41,998 nt of DNA from Deltaproteobacteria bacterium (GTDB taxonomy: Bacteria; Desulfobacterota; GWC2-55-46). This document shows, piece by piece, positions 1 through 9,200 of this stretch (position 1 is its first letter; every line of letters begins with the position of its first letter). The stretch spans positions 1 to 41,998 of the forward strand of contig JACRCE010000050.1 in the NCBI GenBank assembly GCA_016213015.1. Direction: 5' to 3'. Below the pieces are notes generated by a model. It did not search any database. It was given only the letters and a program-made list of their open reading frames with translations, and was not told the origin of the DNA. The translations under genes were made by a program, and so were the position numbers.

Positions 1-28
1 TATTGCAATGGGAAGTTGCGACGAATGA

Positions 29-99
29 GCCCAGCACCACTTTGCGTACGATGAAATTTGTCAAGCAACTTGCTTTCGTAATCCAAAGTGGTGCTGGGC
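29..99. repeat. Palindrome-bounded element, left window end (15-bp inverted repeats, 41-nt core)
   Basis: GCCCAGCACCACTTT 29-43 / AAAGTGGTGCTGGGC 85-99. Confidence 0.9.
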
Positions 100-154
100 G
101 CAGTTCCAAGCGACGAGACAACAAAGCAGATGCGGCTTTTTGAGCAGCCTGCTA

Positions 155-1099
155 TCATCCGCCGTATGCGTATTCCCTCCCGTCGGTATGCTTGGCTATC
201 ATCTCGGAAAGCGAGAGCATCAGTTTTTCGTTGATGTTCATTGAGGCCGTCCTTGCGAAATACAGCCCCTTCGACTCGGCGCATGCCTTGAACAGTATGT
301 CTATGTCATAGAGCGTTTCCACGTGATCGGCGGCGAACCCAAGCGGCACCACGATGACCCCCTTTTTACCCGTCTTATGCGCGCCCTCAATGGCCTCCTC
401 CACGGAAGGCCCCATCCAATCGCGCGGCCCGGCGCCCTTGCTCTGATAGGCCACCTTGTAATCAACGCCCATTTTTCCGACTATGCGGTCAACGGTCTGA
501 TGCACCTGCATCTCGTAAGGGTCTCCCTCAAGCGCGACCCTCGCGATGCTGTGCGAGCTGAAGATGACAAGGGCATCCTTCCTGTTTTCAAAACGCTCGA
601 GCTCCTTCTCGACATTCTCGATGATCGCCTTTATGAACAGCGGCCTCAGATGCCAGTTCTTGATGAACTCGACCTTCATGCCCGCGCCAAGCTCCTTGAC
701 CGCGACGGCAACGTCGTCGTCATATCCGCCGCTCGTGGCAAGCGTCGTAAAGGGCGACATTATCACGGCGATGGCGCGCTCAACCCCGTCAGCGGCCATC
801 TCCTTGAGCGTGTCCTTGATGAACGGATGCCAGAAGCGCATCCCGACGTAACCCTTATAATCAATGCCCCACTGCGCCTTGAGCGTTGACCGTATGGCGT
901 CGGCCTGAGCGCGGGTTATGTCAAGGAGAGGAGAGCGGCCTCCGATGAGCCTGTATCTTTCCCGTATCTTTTCTATCACCTCAGCGGAAAGCGGCCTGCC
1001 CTTGAAGATATTTTTCAGGAAAGGCTCGCAATTATCAACCGAGTCGGCCCCGCCGAAGGCAAGCAACACGAACGCTGTTTTTTTAGTCGCTGTAGTCAT
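155..1099 (-). CDS. hemH: Ferrochelatase
   Basis: 314-aa ORF; ferrochelatase-like N-terminus (VLLAFGGADSVDNCEPFLKNIF), SGGYDDD and IFSSHSIA motifs; adjacent to hemE. Confidence 0.9.
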   Translation of the reverse strand: MTTATKKTAFVLLAFGGADSVDNCEPFLKNIFKGRPLSAEVIEKIRERYRLIGGRSPLLDITRAQADAIRSTLKAQWGIDYKGYVGMRFWHPFIKDTLKEMAADGVERAIAVIMSPFTTLATSGGYDDDVAVAVKELGAGMKVEFIKNWHLRPLFIKAIIENVEKELERFENRKDALVIFSSHSIARVALEGDPYEMQVHQTVDRIVGKMGVDYKVAYQSKGAGPRDWMGPSVEEAIEGAHKTGKKGVIVVPLGFAADHVETLYDIDILFKACAESKGLYFARTASMNINEKLMLSLSEMIAKHTDGREYAYGG

Positions 1100-1125
1100 C
1101 CCGTCTCCTCTTGATTAGCAACTAC

Positions 1126-1273
1126 TTATGGAAGCTCTGATTAATTCACTAACACGTCATTGCGAGCAACGCGAAGCTATCTCGTCTTCAAGGAAATCAA
1201 CAACTTAGAGATTGCTTCGCCGCAAAAGCGCGGCTCGCAATGACAGAAAAGGGAATTAATCAGACCTTCCTTA
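1126..1273. repeat. MITE-like element A with terminal inverted repeats
   Basis: TTATGGAAGCTCTGATTAATTC ... GAATTAATCAGACCTTCCTTA, inner CGTCATTGCGAG/CTCGCAATGAC. Confidence 0.85.
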
Positions 1274-1276
1274 TTA

Positions 1277-2305
1277 TTATCTTGTGCTCAACTCATGTAC
1301 GCAGTCGACCACTGCCCGCACGCCGTCAACCGGTGTGCCGAGTATGATGCCGTGCCCGAGGTTGAAGATATGCCCTGGTCTGCCTCCGGCCATGTCGAGT
1401 ATCTCCTTTACGCGCCGCCTGATCTCCTTGACCGGCGCAAAGAGAACGGCCGGATCGAGGTTGCCCTGAATCCCGCGCTCATAACCGATGGTCTTCCACG
1501 CCTCGTCAAGACGAACGCGCCAGTCCACGCCTGTAACGTCTCCCCCCGCCTCTTTCACTATGTCGAGATACGTGCCCGTGTTGGCGCTGAAGTTGATGAA
1601 CGGCACGCCTTTGTTGACCGACTCGATCACCTTCTTCGTGTAAGGAAGGGCAAACCTCCTGTAGTCCTCGGGACCAAGGCATCCGGCCCAGCTGTCGAAA
1701 AGCTGCACCGTCTCGGCCCCTGCCTCTATCTGGGCGTTGAGATAAACGATGATAACGTCCGTTATCTTGTTCATCAGGGCGTCCCATGCCGCCGGGTCCG
1801 AATACATGAGCGACTTGGTATGCACGTAGTTCTTCGACCCTTCGCCCTCTATTATATAGCTTGCAAGCGTGAACGGCGCGCCGGAAAAGCCGATGAGCGG
1901 AATACGGCCATTCAACTCGGCCTTGACCATCTTTATGGCCTTGAGAAGATACGGCACGTCATCAACGGGGTTTGTCACGCGTATCGCGGCGATGTCCTTT
2001 GCCGAGCGCACCGGATTTTTTATCACCGGCCCTTCGTTCTTTGCGAACTCAAGCTGTATGCCCATGCCCGGAAGCGGCAGGAGTATGTCCGCGAATATTA
2101 TGGCCGCGTCAAGCTCGAACGCCTTGACCGGCTGGAGCGTAACCTCGCAGGCGATCTCAGGGGTGCGGCACATCTCAAGAAACGAGTGTTTTTCCCTGAT
2201 GGCCATGTACTCCTTCATGTAGCGGCCCGCCTGACGCATCAGCCACACCGGCGTGTGTCTTGCAGGCTGCAGGCGGCATGCCTTGAGGAATGTGTCGTTT
2301 ACCAT
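1277..2305 (-). CDS. hemE: Uroporphyrinogen decarboxylase
   Basis: 342 aa with PVWLMRQAGRYMKEY and GFSGAPFTLASYIIEG motifs. Confidence 0.96.
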   Translation of the reverse strand: MVNDTFLKACRLQPARHTPVWLMRQAGRYMKEYMAIREKHSFLEMCRTPEIACEVTLQPVKAFELDAAIIFADILLPLPGMGIQLEFAKNEGPVIKNPVRSAKDIAAIRVTNPVDDVPYLLKAIKMVKAELNGRIPLIGFSGAPFTLASYIIEGEGSKNYVHTKSLMYSDPAAWDALMNKITDVIIVYLNAQIEAGAETVQLFDSWAGCLGPEDYRRFALPYTKKVIESVNKGVPFINFSANTGTYLDIVKEAGGDVTGVDWRVRLDEAWKTIGYERGIQGNLDPAVLFAPVKEIRRRVKEILDMAGGRPGHIFNLGHGIILGTPVDGVRAVVDCVHELSTR

Positions 2306-2407
2306 GAAGATACCTCTTTCATATTTTCATTTACACCGTCGGCTACGATACCGAATCCTTTATTATAATGACAATCAAACGCCTTTTCAATCTATTTAGG
2401 GAGCCTG

Positions 2408-3484
2408 CTACTCCCTCACGTAGCCAAAGAGCAACGCACCTACCGCAAGGAACAGGACGTTCGGAAACAACGCCGCCACGAGCGGAGGCACTACTCCGGC
2501 AACGCCGAGCGACTTGGCTATAGCGAACACCACCCAATAGCCGAAGGCTATCACCATGCTCATCCCGATGCCCACGGCTATGCCGCTTGTCCGTCCAGTC
2601 CTCAGCAAGGCAAACGATATGCCGACAAGCGCCATTATAAAGTTGACGAGCGGGAAGCTCGCCTTGGCGTAGAGTTCCATCTTGTATCTTGTCGCGTTGT
2701 AGCCGTCGGCAACTAGCCGCTCAACGTATCTTTTAAGCTCGAAAAAACTCATGTTCTTATGCATGTTTTCAGCCCCGGCAAGCGATTCAGGGGGGAATAT
2801 CCCGTTTATAGGCAGGTTGGACGTCTCTTTAACCATTGCCCTTCCCTTCGCCGGGAAACTCCATTGCTCGGCCTTGTCCGCAACCCATGCGTTGCCTTGC
2901 CATGCGGCTGAACGCGCATTTATCCGGCCTTTAACGGTAAACGGCCTTTCCACCTCGTAAAGGGTTATGCCGTGGACTTCGTTTTTTCTCATGTCGAACT
3001 GGCGGATGTTCAATATCCCTTCGGGCGTCCTGAGCCACATCCCGGTTGCGCTCAGCGTCCGGCCTTGGCCGCCGGACCAACCGGCCTTCAGATTATCGGC
3101 GGCCCTCATGGCCCAAGGGGTTACGTATTCGTTCATCACAAGCACTCCGATGCTGATGACCGCGCCCGCAAAAAGAAGCGGCAATAGCACGCGGGCAAGC
3201 CGCACCCCTCCGGCCTTCATCGCGGTTATTTCGTTATTACGCTTGAATTGGCCAAGAGAGATGAGCGTGGAGACCAAGACCGCAATCGGCGCGGTCTGCG
3301 ACAGGATGAACGGAACCTTGTACAGGAAGAAGGCCGTTGCGCTCGCGGCCGGGACCCCGCGCTTCATAATGGCGTTCATGTTCTCGAACACGTCCACCAT
3401 CAAAAATAAAAGCACGAAGGCGAGCATTGCAAGGACAAAGAGCCTCACGAATTCAGAGAGTATGTAGCGTTGAAGTATCTTCAC
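2408..3484 (-). CDS. lptG: LPS export ABC transporter permease LptG
   Basis: YjgP/YjgQ-type permease, multiple TM segments; downstream of lptF on the same strand. Confidence 0.88.
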   Translation of the reverse strand: MKILQRYILSEFVRLFVLAMLAFVLLFLMVDVFENMNAIMKRGVPAASATAFFLYKVPFILSQTAPIAVLVSTLISLGQFKRNNEITAMKAGGVRLARVLLPLLFAGAVISIGVLVMNEYVTPWAMRAADNLKAGWSGGQGRTLSATGMWLRTPEGILNIRQFDMRKNEVHGITLYEVERPFTVKGRINARSAAWQGNAWVADKAEQWSFPAKGRAMVKETSNLPINGIFPPESLAGAENMHKNMSFFELKRYVERLVADGYNATRYKMELYAKASFPLVNFIMALVGISFALLRTGRTSGIAVGIGMSMVIAFGYWVVFAIAKSLGVAGVVPPLVAALFPNVLFLAVGALLFGYVRE

Positions 3485-3488
3485 TAAA

Positions 3489-3524
3489 CTCCCCCTACCC
3501 CCTCTTTATAAAAGAGGGGGGGTA
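3489..3524. repeat. Palindromic CCCCCTCTTTATAAAAGAGGGGG repeat between lptF and lptG
   Basis: ctccccctaccccctctttataaaagagggggggt; same style as the 25891 repeat. Confidence 0.75.
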
Positions 3525-3526
3525 TT

Positions 3527-4681
3527 TTACTTACCCTTCCCTGACTTTAACCTTACGGCCAGACCGGCTATCGAGGCAAAGGCAGACCTGTCCCTGGCGG
3601 CCTGATAAAATACATAGACGCCGATGCAGGCGAAAATGATGTCAGACCCCCAAACCGCAAGATACGGGTTCAAACGCCCGTTCTCGCCGAGCGCCTCGAG
3701 CGCGGTTGACGCTACGTAGTAGGCCAGCGTAACTCCAAGGGCGACGCTGAAACCGGCGCTACGCGCTTGACGCGCCTTTTGTATGCCGAGCGGCACACCG
3801 AGCAACGCAAAGACTATGACCGAGGCCGGAAGGGCAAACCTCTTATGAAGGTCAATCAAGTATGGCGCCGCGTTTTCACCCTTTGCGCCTGCGGCCTTTG
3901 CCTTGGCCATCAGTTCTCCGGCGTAGAGCTCCCTGTTTGATCTGCCCGAACTCCTTCCGTCGCCTATGGAGCCGAGGTCGAGCGTGTAAACCGAGAAATC
4001 CACGATGTTATACTCCCCCTTGCCCGCGCCCTGCCTGTGGATCGTGCCGTCAAAGAGTTTGAAGTATATGGCCGCGTCGTCGCTTGAAACGGCGAGCGCC
4101 CCTTTTCCGGCAAAAAAGATATTCGCGGAGCCTTTCGACTCCTGCGCCAAGAATATGCCCTCCATCTCGCCCGTATCCTGAGACACCCTGTCAACGTAGA
4201 GGGTAAACCCCGCAAAGCGGTCGTAAAAGGTCTTCTCTTCGATGGACGAGGCAAGGGCGTTCCTTGACGCCTCGAAGAGGAGTTTCTTGATGTTATTGTT
4301 GCCCCACGGAAAAAGGATGATGGTCGCAACCACGGTCAGAGCAACGGCGATGGACGCGGCGAAGGCCACGGGCTTCATAAGCGTGAAAAGGCTCATGCCC
4401 GACGCCTTCATCGCCGTCAACTCGCTGTCCGAACTCAACCGCCCGAAGGCCGCAAGCACGGCTATGAGAAATGAGATCGGTATCGTGTATATCAGGAACG
4501 ACGGCATGACGGACAGGACGAATTGCAGGAGATACGCCGCGCCCACGCCTTGAACCACGGCCAGTTCGATGAGCTTCATCACCTTGCTAAGGAGCGCCGT
4601 GGCGGTAAGTATGAAAATGCTCAGGGAGAACGGAACGGCTATCTCAAGGAAGATGTACCTGTTTAATACCTTTGGCCTCAT
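3527..4681 (-). CDS. lptF: LPS export ABC transporter permease LptF
   Basis: YjgP/YjgQ-type permease, e.g. RYIFLEIAVPF...SDSELTAMKASGMS. Confidence 0.88.
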   Translation of the reverse strand: MRPKVLNRYIFLEIAVPFSLSIFILTATALLSKVMKLIELAVVQGVGAAYLLQFVLSVMPSFLIYTIPISFLIAVLAAFGRLSSDSELTAMKASGMSLFTLMKPVAFAASIAVALTVVATIILFPWGNNNIKKLLFEASRNALASSIEEKTFYDRFAGFTLYVDRVSQDTGEMEGIFLAQESKGSANIFFAGKGALAVSSDDAAIYFKLFDGTIHRQGAGKGEYNIVDFSVYTLDLGSIGDGRSSGRSNRELYAGELMAKAKAAGAKGENAAPYLIDLHKRFALPASVIVFALLGVPLGIQKARQARSAGFSVALGVTLAYYVASTALEALGENGRLNPYLAVWGSDIIFACIGVYVFYQAARDRSAFASIAGLAVRLKSGKGK

Positions 4682-4759
4682 ACCCTGAGGATGATACTAT
4701 AAAGCACGGCGACCGACAACCGGATTGTTTATCCGCATAAAACCGAAACGTAAGCGTCC

Positions 4760-6955
4760 TCATCGGCCCCCCGGCCCTCTTTCCCTCCTGCCTACCCACA
4801 GGGCAAACCCTGCTGCAAGCGCAAGCAGTACGACCACGACTGCTATTACGGCAGGCCACGCAGGGGCGTTCCACTCGGCGCGGGCCTTGGCGCGCGCCTC
4901 TTTGTCCACCCTGTAATACTTCATCGCGTTATTTACCATCGCGTTGGGCTTGACGTTGGCTATCCATCCGTGAAAGAGCGCGAACGCCACCGGATGATAC
5001 CCCCAGACTAAAGGGGCGTCCCTCTGGGTCAGGTCGGTCATCCGCCTTATCACCTCGCCCCGCTCAGGCGTGGAGTCCATGTTCTCCATCTTCCTGAACA
5101 TGGCGTCGAACTCCGCGCTCGAATAGTTGGCCACGTTCTCGCCCTGATACTTGACCTTTGAGGCCGCGCTCGAAAGGAGAAAAAAGAAGTTTTCCGGATC
5201 GGGATAGTCGGCGTTCCACCCCCATGAGAAGAACTGGAAATCGCCCTTCAACATCTTCTCCTGAAAGCGGTTGTAGTCGGTGGTGCGGTTTTCAAGCTGT
5301 ATGCCGATGGCCTTGAACTTTTTTATATGCCAGCTGATGACCGAGGCCGAATCAACGCCTGTCCACGGGTTGTCGAAGGTTATCGTAAGGGCGGAGCCGT
5401 CCTTTCCGCGGCCTTCGGGAAAGCCGGCCTGAGCCATGAGTTTTTTTGCGTGCTCTATGCTTTTTCTCTTGGGGCGTTTGCCTGCCTTGTCCCATTCATA
5501 GACATAAGGGTTAAACGATTTCACCCCGTCCACGTAGCCGAATATCCCCGGTGCGACAATGGAGTGAGCCGGCAGCCCGCGGCCGTTGTTGAATATCTCT
5601 ATATACTCCTCGTAGTCCAATGCTATGGATATGGCCTGCCTCAAGGCGCGTCTGTCGGCTCCATATCCGCCTACCACGTCGTCCGTCATATTAAAACCCG
5701 CGTAATAGGACGACGGCCTCACCGACGTCAGGAGCCTTATGCCTTTGTCCTTCATCTCGCCTGTGAGCGCGGCGCCTCCGGAGTCGGTCATGGCAACGGC
5801 CTGATCAAAGCTGTCCGAGGTTATCCCTGAGTTGTCGTAGTAGCCCTGCAGGAATTTGTTCCAGCGCGGAATGGCCTCCTTTTCAAGCTTGAAAACCAGT
5901 TTGTCAATGAACGGAAGCCTTTTCCCAGCGTCCTTCAACAGCCCGGCCTCCGTGTCCCCGGCCTCGCCGGAGTCAGGGTAAGTCTCAACGCGGAAGTTTA
6001 AGTTTTTCTCCAGCACCATCTCCATATTAGGGTTGAACTCGGCCATTGCGTAAGGCCCTGTGCCGATTGGGAAGCGATTGAGCGTGATGTTTTTATCAAT
6101 AAGCGCGGCCTGAGCGTAGAACTCGTGCGCCTCTTTCGGAACCGGCGCAAAAAACGGCATTGCAAGCCAGTAGATGAACTGCGGATACCTTGTCTTGAGT
6201 ATTATCCTGAACGTATAGTCGTCAACGCGCTCAACCCCGGGCAAAGGATAAACGCCGTAGTCAATGGCCGCCGCTTTTTTTCCGTTTCTCTTCTTTTCAG
6301 TTTCAATGGCCGACCTCAATACCCTCGAATATTCGCCGAGGCCCAATATGTATTTTTCAAGTATCGGGAGTATAGGGCTTTCGATCCGCGGGTCGGCAAG
6401 ACGCTTTATCTGGAAGATGAAATCGTCGCTCCTGACCTCCCGCGTCCCTCTTGCCGGAAAATCCTTTATGTCCCTTATGCGGCGGACGTCGGAGCCGGAA
6501 AGGTCGGCGTATAGCAAGGCGCCTTTGGCGTCCTTCGCAAACGCGGGATGGTCTTCATACAAAAGCCCCTTTTTTATCCTTATTTCGTAAACCGCTCTGT
6601 GCACCCGCTCAGGCGGCGCATCGTCGGAAAGCCTTTTGCCCGACCTGTCGTAATACACGGGCCTTGGGACTTCCTCAGCGGTGAGCGGGATGAGCGTATA
6701 CGGACGTTTCAGGTAATGATACTGCAATGGAGGCTCGTATATCTGGGCAAGCACGTCATACTCATCGGAGCTGTAGGACTTCGCGGGGTCGAGGTGCTTG
6801 GGCGGCTCCGCAAAACTGGTGTAAAATACGTTTGTATCCTTGTTCGCGCCTCCGGCCTCCTCAGATGCGCGGTACGGGTTATTCGGCGAGGAGCATCCGG
6901 CAACAATCAGGATCAAAAAAACGACGGCAATGGAATATAACTTGAATTCTCTCAT
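4760..6955 (-). CDS. Extracellular solute-binding protein family 5 (oligopeptide/dipeptide ABC type), lipoprotein
   Basis: 731 aa; lipobox IVAGCSS; family-5 SBP features (FAEPPKHLDPAKSYSSDEYDVLAQIYEPPLQY; DYEEYIEIFNNGRGLPAHSIVAPG); additional C-terminal hydrophobic helix. Confidence 0.88.
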   Translation of the reverse strand: MREFKLYSIAVVFLILIVAGCSSPNNPYRASEEAGGANKDTNVFYTSFAEPPKHLDPAKSYSSDEYDVLAQIYEPPLQYHYLKRPYTLIPLTAEEVPRPVYYDRSGKRLSDDAPPERVHRAVYEIRIKKGLLYEDHPAFAKDAKGALLYADLSGSDVRRIRDIKDFPARGTREVRSDDFIFQIKRLADPRIESPILPILEKYILGLGEYSRVLRSAIETEKKRNGKKAAAIDYGVYPLPGVERVDDYTFRIILKTRYPQFIYWLAMPFFAPVPKEAHEFYAQAALIDKNITLNRFPIGTGPYAMAEFNPNMEMVLEKNLNFRVETYPDSGEAGDTEAGLLKDAGKRLPFIDKLVFKLEKEAIPRWNKFLQGYYDNSGITSDSFDQAVAMTDSGGAALTGEMKDKGIRLLTSVRPSSYYAGFNMTDDVVGGYGADRRALRQAISIALDYEEYIEIFNNGRGLPAHSIVAPGIFGYVDGVKSFNPYVYEWDKAGKRPKRKSIEHAKKLMAQAGFPEGRGKDGSALTITFDNPWTGVDSASVISWHIKKFKAIGIQLENRTTDYNRFQEKMLKGDFQFFSWGWNADYPDPENFFFLLSSAASKVKYQGENVANYSSAEFDAMFRKMENMDSTPERGEVIRRMTDLTQRDAPLVWGYHPVAFALFHGWIANVKPNAMVNNAMKYYRVDKEARAKARAEWNAPAWPAVIAVVVVLLALAAGFALWVGRRERGPGGR

Positions 6956-7040
6956 TATAATGTCGTTGGACGCTTCCCTTGTTCAAGAAACGGTCATAAT
7001 TGACGATATGTATATAAGGATTAGTACCACGGGCGAACCG

Positions 7041-7138
7041 CCACGGTCAACCTGCCTTTTTTTAAATACAGTGAACCGTGCTCCGTAAGGGCTTCGTTTT
7101 TTCACGGTCACGGCTCGCTGTATTATCACGGTACGCCC
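7041..7138. repeat. Dispersed ACCGTGA(A/G)CCGTGACCG-type repeat upstream of rpoD
   Basis: ATACAGTGAACCGTG...CACGGTCACGGCTCGCTGTAT. Confidence 0.6.
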
Positions 7139-7168
7139 TTGACAATACCCATGACGGTACGATATACT
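7139..7168 (+). promoter_or_regulatory. Candidate sigma70 promoter of rpoD (TTGACA - 18 nt - TATACT)
   Basis: TTGACA at 7139-7144, TATACT at 7163-7168, about 50 nt before the rpoD ATG. Confidence 0.6.
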
Positions 7169-7219
7169 TGATTAATTTTCTGCCAAGAGAAGCCCAATCC
7201 CGATACTACAAGGTGTGAA

Positions 7220-8758
7220 ATGACGAAAAAGAACAACGCAAGCAGCGGCAACCATACCGTAAACCTCAACAACGCCGCGGCCGGAGCCGACCTTACGAGT
7301 CTCATAGACATAGGCAAGGAGAAAGGTTTTCTCACGTATGACGAGATAAACGACGCCTTTCCACAAGAAAACTTCTCGGTCGAGGAGATGGACAACCTGC
7401 TTGAGACGCTGGGGGATATGGGCATTGACGTAGTCGATACGGCTTCAAAGGACGACGCCCCTGCGCCGGCCGGCAACAAGGAAGAGAGCCTCGAGTCCGA
7501 GAGGGTTGAAGACCCTGTGCGGATATATATGCGCGAGATGGGCGCGGTTCCGCTTCTGAAAAGGGAAGAAGAGATAACCTATGCAAGGAGGATCGAGGAG
7601 GCCAGAGGCGAGTTGAGAAGGCTCACCCTCGGTTCCACCTTTGCCATAAGAGAGGTGCTGAGAACCGTCGAACGTATAAAAAACGGCAGAGGTTCGGTAC
7701 GGGAGCTGATAGAAGAGGTTGACGAGGTAAATCAGTTCGACGAATCTTATGCCGAAGAGGTGGTGGCGCGGTTTGAAAAGCTCAAAAGAAGGAAACCCCA
7801 GAGCGCCTTCAAGCTCCTCAAGGAGGAAAACCTCAACGCCAATATCACGCGCAGGATAGTAAAACGCATAGTGCGTCTCGATCACCTGACCGAACGCGAG
7901 GAGTCCAAGAGAGGGCCTAAAAAGGCCGAGAGGGCAAAACTTCGCATAAGGCGCATCTTCAAGCGCGTCGAGATGAAGCGGCAGGAGCTCAAAGAGCTTG
8001 CCAACGTGGTCAAGGTGCACGACTACAACATGTGGGAGGCCAAGCAAAAACTGATCGAGGCCAACCTCAGGCTCGTCGTCAGCATCGCAAAGCGCTACGT
8101 CAATCTCGGGCTCAAGTTCTCGGATCTCATACAAGAGGGCAACATCGGCCTGATGAAGGCCGTTGACAAGTTCGACTACAAGAAGGGCTACAAGTTCTCC
8201 ACCTACGCGACGTGGTGGATACGCCAGGCCATAACCCGCTCGATAGCCGATCACGGCAGGACCATCCGCATACCCGTGCACATGATCGAGACCATCAACA
8301 GGCTCCTTCAGACCTCGCGCCAGCTCCTTAAAGAGCTTGGCAGGGAGCCGTACCCCGAGGAGATCGCCGAGCGGATGGACATACCCATCGCCAAGGTCAG
8401 GCGCATCCTCCGTTTGATGAAGCAGACACTCTCGCTTGAAACGCCCATCGGCGACGACGAAGAGAGCTCCCTCGGGGACTTCATAGAAGACGAAAAATCG
8501 CCCTCCCCGTCCGACGCGGCCATTGAAAAGGACTTGTCCGACCAGACCAACCTTGTGCTTGAAAGCCTCAGTGCGCGGGAGGAAAAGGTCTTGAGGATGC
8601 GCTTCGGCATAGGAGAGAGGCAGGACTACACCCTTGAAGAGGTCGGCAAGGTCCTCGGCGTTACAAGAGAGCGCGTCAGGCAGATCGAGGCAAAGGCCAT
8701 AAGAAGGTTAAGACACCCCACGAGGTCCAAGCTATTGAAGGGCTTCAGCGAAGGATAA
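7220..8758 (+). CDS. rpoD: RNA polymerase primary sigma factor RpoD
   Basis: 512 aa; regions 2-4 ([59 protein letters not shown]...[23 protein letters not shown]). Confidence 0.98.
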   Translation: MTKKNNASSGNHTVNLNNAAAGADLTSLIDIGKEKGFLTYDEINDAFPQENFSVEEMDNLLETLGDMGIDVVDTASKDDAPAPAGNKEESLESERVEDPVRIYMREMGAVPLLKREEEITYARRIEEARGELRRLTLGSTFAIREVLRTVERIKNGRGSVRELIEEVDEVNQFDESYAEEVVARFEKLKRRKPQSAFKLLKEENLNANITRRIVKRIVRLDHLTEREESKRGPKKAERAKLRIRRIFKRVEMKRQELKELANVVKVHDYNMWEAKQKLIEANLRLVVSIAKRYVNLGLKFSDLIQEGNIGLMKAVDKFDYKKGYKFSTYATWWIRQAITRSIADHGRTIRIPVHMIETINRLLQTSRQLLKELGREPYPEEIAERMDIPIAKVRRILRLMKQTLSLETPIGDDEESSLGDFIEDEKSPSPSDAAIEKDLSDQTNLVLESLSAREEKVLRMRFGIGERQDYTLEEVGKVLGVTRERVRQIEAKAIRRLRHPTRSKLLKGFSEG

Positions 8759-8771
8759 GGGGAACTTCCGA

Positions 8772-8916
8772 TTAAGGAAGCTCTGATTAATTCGCCGACC
8801 CGTCATTCTCGCGCAGCGTAGAATCTCGTCTTCAAGGAAATCAACAACTTAGAGATTGCCGCGCCGCGAAAGCGCGGCTCGCAATGACAAAATAAGAATT
8901 AATCAGACCTTCCTTA
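8772..8916. repeat. MITE-like element B, same family as A
   Basis: TTAAGGAAGCTCTGATTAATTC ... GAATTAATCAGACCTTCCTTA. Confidence 0.87.
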
Positions 8917-8967
8917 ATTTCATCTATGGCTGTCAAAACAACGCGATGACGGCGCGGCAACAGCAAT

Positions 8968-9182
8968 TTGCGCCTTCTCCCCAAGGGGACCTTTGCATAA
9001 CCGCATAAAGAACGAGCTTGTCATTGCGAGGAGCGGTTTTTTGCGACGCGGCAATCTCGCAGCTCGCTGATTTACCAAAAGACGAGATTGCTTCGCCGCA
9101 AAGGCGCGGCTCGCAATGACGGCTTGTTATCTTTATTTTTTGACTTATGCAAAGGTCTCCTCCCCAAGGGGAGAAGGCGCAA
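8968..9182. repeat. Nested element: TTGCGCCTTCTCCCC...CTTTGCATAA inverted repeat enclosing a CATTGCGAG core
   Basis: arms 8968-9000 and 9145-9182; core 9021-9120. Confidence 0.8.
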
Positions 9183-9200
9183 TGAATCAACGGCGTCCGG

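Noticed and set aside
1295-2368. 357-aa plus-strand ORF
   Set aside because: Antisense to hemE; no recognisable domain.
8933-9190. 85-aa minus-strand ORF
   Set aside because: It is translated repeat sequence (nested CATTGCGAG element), not a gene.
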